Source of the DNA: Lentisphaerota bacterium
GTDB taxonomy: Bacteria > Verrucomicrobiota > Lentisphaeria > Victivallales > Victivallaceae
Direction: 5' to 3'
DNA: 64,000 nt
Assembly: GCA_017134815.1 (NCBI GenBank)
Contig: CP071032.1
Coordinates: 1,670,001 to 1,734,000, forward strand
A program made the position numbers and the translations under genes. The notes under the pieces are model-generated. The model was not told the DNA's origin. It saw nothing but the letters and a program-made list of their open reading frames with translations, and ran no database searches. Shown here one piece after another: positions 9,547 to 16,541 of this stretch (positions are counted from its first letter, which is position 1; each line of letters begins with the position of its first letter).

Positions 9547-10353
9547 TTAGAAAGAATGTTCTTCAGTAGGAAATTTCTTCTCACGCACTTCCTGGCAGTA
9601 ACTGCTCAGTGCCTGGTGAACGTCTCCGGCAAGATTAGCATAGCGCTTGGCATGCTTGGGCTTGAACCCGTCAAACATGCCGAGAATATCGAGAAAAACC
9701 TGCACCTGACCGTCACAATGAGGCCCCGCTCCGATACCGATCGTCGGAACAGCTACAGTTTCAGCAATACGCTTACTGACTGTCGCCGGCAGGCATTCAA
9801 GTACAATACAGAATGCGCCGGCTTCTTCCAGAGCGAGGGCTTCAGCCATCAAACGATCCGCATCTTCCTCTGTCCTGCCAGCGACTTTATAACCGCCGGC
9901 AGTAAGCACCTGCTGCGGCAACAAGCCAATATGCCCCATAACCGGGATACCGGCCTGTACCATTTTGGCAAACAGTGGAATCATCTGCATTCCGCCTTCT
10001 ACCTTCACAGCGTTACAACCGGCTTCTTTCAGGTAGCGGGCAGCATTTTTCAAAGCCTCGCTTTCGGATGCCTGATAGGTCATAAAAGGCATATCACCTA
10101 CTATGAAGCTGTTTGGGGCACCGCGCCTGACGGCCCGGCAGTGGTGTAATGATTCTTCGAGGGTAAGCGGCAAAGTATTTTCATAACCTAGTACGGTCAT
10201 TGCCAGAGAATCCCCGACCAGTAGAATATCCACTCCTGCTTCTTCAGCAAGTCTGCCGCTCGGAGCATCATAAGTTGTGAGCATGACTATTTTTTCACCG
10301 TCACGCTTCATATTGCGAAAGCTGCAGACTGTTTTCTTTGCCTTTCTGCTCAT
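9547..10353 (-). CDS. panB: 3-methyl-2-oxobutanoate hydroxymethyltransferase
   Basis: First committed enzyme of pantothenate synthesis: it transfers a hydroxymethyl group from methylenetetrahydrofolate to alpha-ketoisovalerate, giving ketopantoate. Family signatures are clear: MLTTYDAPSGRLAEEAGVD near the start, VGDSLAMTVLGYENTLPL, GDMPFMTYQ, NAVKVEGG and IGIGAGPHCDGQVQV. An upstream in-frame ATG at 10386 would add 11 residues, but the ATG at 10353 (MSRKAKKT) gives the usual length of about 268 aa. Neither start has a strong Shine-Dalgarno. panC and panD are not next to it. It diverges from rnr and ends at a strong hairpin. Confidence 0.95.
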   Translation of the reverse strand: MSRKAKKTVCSFRNMKRDGEKIVMLTTYDAPSGRLAEEAGVDILLVGDSLAMTVLGYENTLPLTLEESLHHCRAVRRGAPNSFIVGDMPFMTYQASESEALKNAARYLKEAGCNAVKVEGGMQMIPLFAKMVQAGIPVMGHIGLLPQQVLTAGGYKVAGRTEEDADRLMAEALALEEAGAFCIVLECLPATVSKRIAETVAVPTIGIGAGPHCDGQVQVFLDILGMFDGFKPKHAKRYANLAGDVHQALSSYCQEVREKKFPTEEHSF

Positions 10354-10495
10354 GTTCTTAACCCATAAATTGTACATAAAAACCATTTTGTTAAATCATA
10401 TAAGATACTTTGGTAATATTTTTTTTCAAACGGATTTTACAATTAAGCTCTCAAGGTTTATTGTTTGAGTAAACCATAAATTGCAGCGGGAATAC

Positions 10496-12502
10496 ATGAA
10501 AAACAAATCAAGATTGAAGCGGCACAAAAAATTACATAAAGCTAAGAAATACCGTAAAAAAGATTTCAGGAAGAAACAGAGTAAACCGCTGATTACCGGC
10601 AGAATAACTGTAACTGCCGGCGGTCTTGGTTTTGTTACTCCACTAAAGCAGGACAAAGAAAACCCGTCCCCGGACATTTTTATACCTCCACAATTCATCC
10701 GCTCAGCCATGGATGGTGATGTCGTTGAGATTGCTCTGCTGCCGCCAAGACCCGAAGATTCATACTACCCGGATCGTGGTCCTGCCGGTAAAGTAAAAAA
10801 TATCCTTGATCGCGGACGCACGACAATTATTGGCGAGCTGCTGGCCGGGAAAAAGGTCCGGCCGCTGGATAAACATATCCCTGAAGATATCTCTGTTGCC
10901 GGCAAACTCAATGGGGCCAAGCGCGGCGAATGGGTCAAAGTAGAACTTATCCACAACAAGACACCACGAGCCAATGCCGCCCGACGAGGAATGGTCAAAG
11001 AACGTCTCGGCATCGCAGGTATTATCCGGAATGATCTTGATGCAGTGTGTAAAGAGTTTAAACTGCTGCCGCCTTATTCACCTGAGGAAGATGAAGCGGC
11101 TGCGGCAATAAACCCCCGCAGCATCAAACGAAGCGATTTCCGCTCGCTTTTTACTATAACTATCGACCCGCAGGATGCCAAGGATTTTGATGACGCGGTA
11201 TCCATTGCGCCTGCTGAAGATGAGCGTGAAATTGAGCTCGGTGTACACATTGCTGATGTCGCTGCATATATTCCGCCGGCATCAGAGTTTGACCGCAGTG
11301 CATTTGAACGCGGCTTTACCGCCTATCTTCCAGGCAGAACTCTGCCGATGCTGCCTAAAACACTGACAGCTGCAATAAGCCTTAATGCCGATCAGGACTC
11401 TCTCGCACATTCAGTGATTATGACAGTAAATCGCCGCAGCGGCCGTATAACTTCGGTCAGGCGCTGCCACAGTACCATAAGGGTCGATAAGCGGTTGACT
11501 TTCGCGCAAGTTCAGGATTTTATTGATAACGGCAATAAGGAAAGTGACTGGGATCAAGAATTCTGCCAAAATCTGCAGACCATGATCAGGCTGTATAAAA
11601 ATATGCGCTCATATCGCAGCAGAACCGAAAAATTCCTTGAGATGTCCATACCTGAGACCAGAGTACTGGTTGATGAGGAAAAGAATGAAATCATCGGACT
11701 TGCCCGCAAAGAACAGCACGAAGCTGATCAGCTGGTTGAGGAATTCATGCTGGCGGCCAACTCTGAAGTTGCCAAGGAGATGATTGAAAAGGAAATTCCC
11801 GGGATTTTCAGGACTCACCCGGAACCGGATCCAGAGAAAATAGCAGAATTCAGCGCTGTTGCAGAGGAATCTTTTGGCATCACCCCTGGCGACCTGACCA
11901 GCCGTGCAGCCTGCAACCATTTTTTGAATTCGTTGCCTGAAGGGCCGCGTCGTCCGGCAATTCTAAGCGCATTTCTGCGTTCGCTGCCGCGGGCTCTGTA
12001 CCAGGAGGGGGCGGCATTGCACTTTGGACTGGGCAAAGGGCGCTACCTGCACTTTACCAGCCCGATTAGAAGATACTCCGACCTGTTTGTGCATCAGCAG
12101 CTCTGGGAATCAGAGATCAACGGCAAACTGAGTTCCAGAAAAACGGCAGCTCAGGTAGCGGAATCCTGTACCGGTAAAGAAGAGAATAATGATAATGCTT
12201 ACTTTACTGCAAATGACCGCCTTAAGCTGCGCTATCTGGAAAAAGAATTGGAAAGCGGTCTTGAAAACCTGCACGAGGGAATTATCGCCAAGGTTATTTC
12301 CGCCGGTATGCTGGTGGATATTCAGGACCTCGGCATTTACGGTTTTGTCCCCCTTGACAATCTTCCCGGAGACTGCCGCCGCCATGGTAACCGGCTGATT
12401 GACAGGCGCGGGAAAAAAACTTACAAATGCGGGGATTACATCTACCTCAAATTAAGCCAGATCGATTTTGTTCGCGGCAGTGCAATATTTAAGCTGGCCT
12501 GA
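10496..12502 (+). CDS. rnr: Ribonuclease R (RNB family exoribonuclease)
   Basis: Processive 3'-5' exoribonuclease that degrades structured RNA. A basic N-terminus of about 35 residues precedes cold-shock-like OB folds (about 35-170). The RNB catalytic domain follows, with DPQDAKDFDDAVSI carrying the metal-binding aspartates near residue 225. The C-terminal S1 domain (about 590-660) begins near HEGIIAKVISAGM. At 668 aa it is shorter than E. coli RNase R, lacking the long C-terminal basic tail. The ATG at 10496 is preferred to a TTG at 10481. RNase II is an alternative, but the basic N-terminus and overall likeness favour RNase R. Confidence 0.9.
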   Translation: MKNKSRLKRHKKLHKAKKYRKKDFRKKQSKPLITGRITVTAGGLGFVTPLKQDKENPSPDIFIPPQFIRSAMDGDVVEIALLPPRPEDSYYPDRGPAGKVKNILDRGRTTIIGELLAGKKVRPLDKHIPEDISVAGKLNGAKRGEWVKVELIHNKTPRANAARRGMVKERLGIAGIIRNDLDAVCKEFKLLPPYSPEEDEAAAAINPRSIKRSDFRSLFTITIDPQDAKDFDDAVSIAPAEDEREIELGVHIADVAAYIPPASEFDRSAFERGFTAYLPGRTLPMLPKTLTAAISLNADQDSLAHSVIMTVNRRSGRITSVRRCHSTIRVDKRLTFAQVQDFIDNGNKESDWDQEFCQNLQTMIRLYKNMRSYRSRTEKFLEMSIPETRVLVDEEKNEIIGLARKEQHEADQLVEEFMLAANSEVAKEMIEKEIPGIFRTHPEPDPEKIAEFSAVAEESFGITPGDLTSRAACNHFLNSLPEGPRRPAILSAFLRSLPRALYQEGAALHFGLGKGRYLHFTSPIRRYSDLFVHQQLWESEINGKLSSRKTAAQVAESCTGKEENNDNAYFTANDRLKLRYLEKELESGLENLHEGIIAKVISAGMLVDIQDLGIYGFVPLDNLPGDCRRHGNRLIDRRGKKTYKCGDYIYLKLSQIDFVRGSAIFKLA

Positions 12503-12618
12503 ACTTTTATATCTCCTGAAAAAATATCTTATCTGCTTGTCTGCTTTTGATTTAATGTTATATTATTTCACTTTGTACTTATAGTTTTTTTACTAATATT
12601 CCTAAGTCGGGAGCTAAC

Positions 12619-12882
12619 ATGAGTGTTTTTGAAGCCGTTATGATGATCTGCTTTGGTGCCAGCTGGCCGCTTGCCATTTTTAAAACCTACAAAAGCAAAA
12701 ACCCCGCCGGCAAAAGCCTGGCTTTCATGGCCCTGCTGCTTGTTGGTTATGCCAGCGGGATTGTGCACAAAATAGTCAGTGGCGTTGACCTGGTGCTTTG
12801 CCTGTACATTTTAAACTTCTGTATGGTGGCAACAGACCTCTGGCTTACAGCTTATTACCTCAGAAAAAACCGTACTATCTAA
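12619..12882 (+). CDS. PQ-loop (SemiSWEET-like) small membrane protein
   Basis: An 87-residue protein with three predicted membrane helices (about 4-22, 36-53 and 58-80). A PQ-loop-like element sits in the first helix and loop (SWPLAIFKTYKSKNPAGKSL). This is the size and topology of bacterial SemiSWEET sugar transporters, which dimerise to form a pore, and of related PQ-loop proteins of unknown substrate. GGGAG lies at good distance before the ATG. It stands as a single gene between rnr and a strong hairpin. Sugar transport is only a family-based possibility. Confidence 0.7.
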   Translation: MSVFEAVMMICFGASWPLAIFKTYKSKNPAGKSLAFMALLLVGYASGIVHKIVSGVDLVLCLYILNFCMVATDLWLTAYYLRKNRTI

Positions 12883-12920
12883 CTTTTCTTCAGTAAAACA
12901 CCACTTAATTTCACCTCAAA

Positions 12921-12961
12921 AAAAGCAAAAAACTAAATAAATTTTATAGTTTTTTGCTTTT
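12921..12961 (+). terminator. Bidirectional hairpin after PQ-loop gene
   Basis: Perfect 15-bp inverted repeat AAAAGCAAAAAACTA (12921-12935) with TAGTTTTTTGCTTTT (12947-12961) around an 11-base AT loop. The stem carries its own A and T tracts, so it can terminate in either direction. Confidence 0.7.
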
Positions 12962-13082
12962 CATGTTGCATTTTAAACATTTTTTAATTATTATAATTAA
13001 TAACGAGGAGTTATCATTTCTAACAAAGTTTGGACGGATTTTATTATAATTCGTTGAAAAAAGTTATTTGAGGAGAAAAAAA

Positions 13083-13448
13083 ATGAAGAGGTTGCTGTTA
13101 GTACTTTCCTGTGCTGTCGTATCTTGTCTTGCCGGCTGTGGCGAACAGAAAGAAGCCTGCCCGATGTCTCCTGTTGACATGACTAAACCTATGGCTCAAG
13201 TAAAACAGGAAGCTCAGGCAATGACCAAAGAGCAGCTTAAGATGAAGATGGATGCCTGTAAAATGCAGAAAGATAAATGCATGGAAGCCATGAACAAAAT
13301 GATGGCAGACATGAAAGCCATGCCAATGGACGAGCAAGCCGGCCAGAAAGGTATGGAAATGAAAAAGACTATTGAAGATCATAAAGCCAAGATTGCAAGG
13401 CTTGATGAAATGATGAAATGCTATCAGGATTGCATGAGTAAAATGTAA
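13083..13448 (+). CDS. Met/Cys-rich small lipoprotein, unknown function
   Basis: I recognise no family. The start is the ATG at 13083, preceded by GAGGAG at 13070; an upstream TTG at 13068 is disfavoured. The signal peptide ends in lipobox L-A-G-C with lipidated Cys19. The mature part of about 103 residues has 20 methionines and six cysteines including the lipidated one, is highly charged (Lys, Glu, Asp) and looks helical, with a possible coiled coil. Met/Cys-rich exported proteins often bind soft metals such as copper, but no defined metal motif is seen. A TATAAT at 13045-13050 may be the -10 of its own promoter. It is monocistronic, between two hairpins. Confidence 0.75.
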   Translation: MKRLLLVLSCAVVSCLAGCGEQKEACPMSPVDMTKPMAQVKQEAQAMTKEQLKMKMDACKMQKDKCMEAMNKMMADMKAMPMDEQAGQKGMEMKKTIEDHKAKIARLDEMMKCYQDCMSKM

Positions 13449-13478
13449 TTAAGATTTAGTCTATATCCCCTGAACTGT

Positions 13479-13527
13479 CGGGACGCTCCGTATGACTTGC
13501 TCCACAGTCGCGGCGCGTCCCGCTTTT
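13479..13527 (+). terminator. Probable terminator of the Met-rich lipoprotein gene
   Basis: Inverted repeat CGGGACGC (13479-13486) and GCGTCCCG (13515-13522) followed by CTTTT. The loop is long at 28 bases and may fold internally. Confidence 0.5.
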
Positions 13528-13619
13528 CTAAACAACCTATAAAAAATCTGCATGCAACTTTTCTTCACCGATGCTTTTGCTCCCCTCTTATCCTGGAAAA
13601 GCTTCTCATAACTCGATAT

Positions 13620-13646
13620 AAAAAAAGCGGTACAAAACTGCACCGC
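13620..13646 (-). terminator. Intrinsic terminator of argH
   Basis: Read leftward, GCGGTGCA-GTTT-TGTACCGC forms an 8-bp stem (one G-T pair) followed by a run of T. It lies 26 bp past the argH stop. Confidence 0.85.
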
Positions 13647-13672
13647 AAATTAAATCAATAACCTGACAAGTT

Positions 13673-15049
13673 TTATAACTCAGCCAGCTGCTGTTTCCAG
13701 AAAGCTATCTGAGCTGCAACAGCTTCAGGGCCGGTAGCCCCGGTGACCTCGCGCTTGGCAACACTGCTTTCAGGAGAGAACAACTTAAGAAATTCTGGAG
13801 TAGCCTCTGGAATTGTCTGGTGCATTTCTTCCAAAGTCGCCTCATGCAGCGCTTTATTATTTTCACGGCACCACTTTACAAATGACCCTACCCGATGGTG
13901 CGCGGTCCGGAACGGCACTCTGAGCTCTACCAGCTTTTCAGCCAGATCTGTAGCCATCAACGCTGGATCCGAAGCAGCAGCGAGCATTCGATCCCGGGAA
14001 ATTTCCAAGCCTGCCACCATTGGAGGATAAACCCGTAAAATTCTATTTACCGTATCAATAGCATCAAACAGCGGCTCCTTGTCCTCCTGCATATCACGAT
14101 TATAGGTAAGCGGCAATCCTTTGCACAAAGTAAGCAATGCCATCAGCGAACCGTAAATCCTGGCAGTCTTACCGCGTGAAAGCTCAGCAATATCCGGGTT
14201 CTTTTTCTGCGGCATCAGGCTTGAACCGGTACAGAATTCATCACTGAGCTCAACAAAGCTGAACTCCTGGGAGCACCAGAGAATCAGATCATCAGATAAA
14301 CGCGATACATGCATCGCAAAAATAGACAGAGCACTCAGCACCTCTATAGCAAAATCGCGGTCTGCCACTGCATCCATGCTGTTTCTGGTGACCCGCTCAA
14401 AACCCAGAGCTTCACAAACCATTTCCCGATTGATCGGTAAAGTGGTCCCGGCAAGGGCTCCGGAACCCAGCGGCATGACATTCACCCGCTTGCGACAGTC
14501 CTGAAGACGCTCAATATCGCGGGCAAACATTTCAACGTAAGCCAGCATATGATGTCCGAAAAGGACCGGCTGAGCGTGTTGCAGGTGAGTAAAGCCTGGC
14601 ATTATAGCATCACCGTTTTTATCTGCCTGATCAACCAGCGCACGCTGGAAATCTTTTATCCCCTCCACCATGGCGCTGATCACATCACGCAGGTAAAGTC
14701 TGATATCAAGCGCCACCTGATCATTACGGCTGCGGGCACTGTGCACCCTGGCACCTTCATCGCCAAGCTTTTCTATCAGGGCATTCTCAATATGCATATG
14801 AATATCTTCCAACTCTGCTTTAAATTCGAAGTCGCCGGCATCTATTCTTTTCTCTATAGCATCGAGCTCATCCGCGATTGATTTAGCTGTTTCAAGCGGA
14901 ATAATTCCCTGTGCGGCAAGCATTCTCGCATGAGTCTTGCTGCCGAGAATATCATATTTGTAGAGCCTCTTGTCATAAGAAACCGACTCTGAAAATTCGG
15001 TAAGCTCCTTATCCGTTTCAGAACTGAATCTGCCGCCCCAAAGTGCCAT
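13673..15049 (-). CDS. argH: Argininosuccinate lyase
   Basis: Last enzyme of arginine synthesis, splitting argininosuccinate into arginine and fumarate. It belongs to the fumarase/aspartase superfamily: the flexible signature loop GSSLMPQKKNPD is at about residue 275, and HSARSRNDQVALD and TGFTHLQHAQPV-type conserved blocks are present upstream. At 458 aa it is of normal length and looks intact. No other arginine gene is adjacent. It is separated from hpf by 196 bp that include the hpf terminator, so it should have its own promoter. An arginine decarboxylase candidate lies 19 kb away. Confidence 0.96.
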   Translation of the reverse strand: MALWGGRFSSETDKELTEFSESVSYDKRLYKYDILGSKTHARMLAAQGIIPLETAKSIADELDAIEKRIDAGDFEFKAELEDIHMHIENALIEKLGDEGARVHSARSRNDQVALDIRLYLRDVISAMVEGIKDFQRALVDQADKNGDAIMPGFTHLQHAQPVLFGHHMLAYVEMFARDIERLQDCRKRVNVMPLGSGALAGTTLPINREMVCEALGFERVTRNSMDAVADRDFAIEVLSALSIFAMHVSRLSDDLILWCSQEFSFVELSDEFCTGSSLMPQKKNPDIAELSRGKTARIYGSLMALLTLCKGLPLTYNRDMQEDKEPLFDAIDTVNRILRVYPPMVAGLEISRDRMLAAASDPALMATDLAEKLVELRVPFRTAHHRVGSFVKWCRENNKALHEATLEEMHQTIPEATPEFLKLFSPESSVAKREVTGATGPEAVAAQIAFWKQQLAEL

Positions 15050-15191
15050 TTTTTACCTCGTATATAATGTATATTGATAATTTAGTGCCTCAATCCCAAA
15101 GCATCCGGGACGCAAATGCCCGAGCCATTCAGGTATTTTAACCATATCTGGATAAAATAGTTTATTTTACGGATTTTACAAAAGCCGGACA

Positions 15192-15219
15192 AAAAAAATC
15201 CCCTCACATTGTGAGGGGA
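15192..15219 (-). terminator. Intrinsic terminator of hpf/LPS operon
   Basis: Perfect stem CCCCTCAC-ATT-GTGAGGGG (15201-15219). Read leftward it is followed by ATTTTTTTT. It closes the envelope gene cluster. Confidence 0.92.
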
Positions 15220-15245
15220 GAAAAATATGTTCTTAAGCAATGGCC

Positions 15246-15617
15246 TTAAGCGAAATCTTCCTCTTCAACCATTTCTTCATCTTCAACGCTGCTGGCTTCA
15301 ACAATATCTTTATCAAAGCGCTCACGATGATGGTCCTGCATTTTGTCCAGATATTTTCTGACCTGGATTTCGATCTTATCGATAACGGTTTCGACAGATT
15401 CATTCATATCATAACTCTCAGCCTTGGCCTCGATGTCATGATTTTTGATATTAACAATTACTTCAGCCAGAGACCGGCTGCCTTCCTGGTCAAGAATAAC
15501 TCTAACTGTAGATATTTTAAGTGACTTGTGTTCCAGAATACCTGTCAAACGTTCATTGATCTGAGCCTTCATTTCATCTGTCACATTGAAATGACGTCCA
15601 CTGATAATGATTTGCAT
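15246..15617 (-). CDS. hpf: Ribosome hibernation promoting factor (short HPF/RaiA)
   Basis: Small ribosome-associated protein that binds the decoding region and silences 70S ribosomes, promoting 100S dimers or protecting idle ribosomes. It starts MQIIISGRHFNVTDEMKAQI, the usual beta-strand/helix opening. At 123 aa it has the N-terminal HPF domain and a short acidic tail but no C-terminal dimerisation domain, so it is the short form. Position downstream of lptB recalls E. coli lptB-rpoN-hpf, with rpoN missing here. A purine-rich ribosome-binding site precedes the ATG, and a strong terminator follows. Confidence 0.93.
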   Translation of the reverse strand: MQIIISGRHFNVTDEMKAQINERLTGILEHKSLKISTVRVILDQEGSRSLAEVIVNIKNHDIEAKAESYDMNESVETVIDKIEIQVRKYLDKMQDHHRERFDKDIVEASSVEDEEMVEEEDFA

Positions 15618-15659
15618 AATGCACCTCCTGATTGTTAAAGGTGGAAATAGTTATAAATA

Positions 15660-16403
15660 TTACATCGTAAACTGCGGACCGAGATATATCTCCTTGGCCT
15701 TGTCATCCTTTACCAGAAAATCACTGGGCCCCTCAAGCATAATCTTACCCTGACACATCAAGTAAGCACGATCAACCACAGAAAGGGTTTCACGGACATT
15801 GTGGTCAGTAATTAGAATGCCAAGGTTCTTTTTCTGCAGCTGTCCGATAATCTGCTGTACATCATAAACAGCAATCGGGTCCACACCGCTGAACGGCTCA
15901 TCCAGCATAATAAAAGAAGGGTTGGTTACCAAAGCCCGGGTAATCTCGAGCCGCCGGCGCTCGCCGCCGCTCAAAGTCATTGCCTTCTGCCTGGCAAGTG
16001 GGGTCAGTTCCAGTTCATCAAGCAGTTCCTGCAGCCGTTCCTTGCGTTCAGCTCTTGAAATATCCAGCGTTTCAAGGATAGCCATGATATTCTGCTCTAC
16101 CGTGAGTTTTCTGAAAATAGACGGTTCCTGCGCAAGATAGCCCATCCCAAGCCGGGCTCTTTGATACATCGGAACATGCGTTACTTCAACTCCTCTGAAT
16201 TTAACGCACCCGCCGTCAGGTCTGATCAGGCCCATAGTCATGTAGAAACTGGTCGTTTTCCCGGCTCCGTTCGGACCGAGAAGGCCAACGACTTCGCCAG
16301 CTTTTACATTCATGGAAACACCGTTCACGACACGTTTGCCGTGATATGCTTTAACCAAATCAGAAGCCTCCAGCAGAACTTCTCTGGTATCGGTTTCTGC
16401 CAT
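15660..16403 (-). CDS. lptB: LPS export ABC transporter ATPase
   Basis: Cytoplasmic ATPase that powers LPS extraction from the inner membrane via LptFG. Walker A is GPNGAGKTT (residues 43-51), the ABC signature is LSGGERRR, and Walker B ends in MLDEPFSGVDP. The length (247 aa) and LptB-like features such as DHNVRETLSVVDRAYLM support LptB rather than a generic transporter. It lies downstream of lptA and kdsC, the same neighbourhood as in E. coli, and 42 bp before hpf. lptF and lptG are not in the window. Confidence 0.94.
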   Translation of the reverse strand: MAETDTREVLLEASDLVKAYHGKRVVNGVSMNVKAGEVVGLLGPNGAGKTTSFYMTMGLIRPDGGCVKFRGVEVTHVPMYQRARLGMGYLAQEPSIFRKLTVEQNIMAILETLDISRAERKERLQELLDELELTPLARQKAMTLSGGERRRLEITRALVTNPSFIMLDEPFSGVDPIAVYDVQQIIGQLQKKNLGILITDHNVRETLSVVDRAYLMCQGKIMLEGPSDFLVKDDKAKEIYLGPQFTM

Positions 16404-16541
16404 TACGAAATTTGTCCTTTCATAAATATATTATACAACTGAAAACAATATTTTGATATTCTTCTCCGTCTTCAGTTGTAATTTATTTCACAAATAAACC
16501 TATCATAAAAAATCGGCTGTTCAAGTTTTCAGGGGCGCAAA

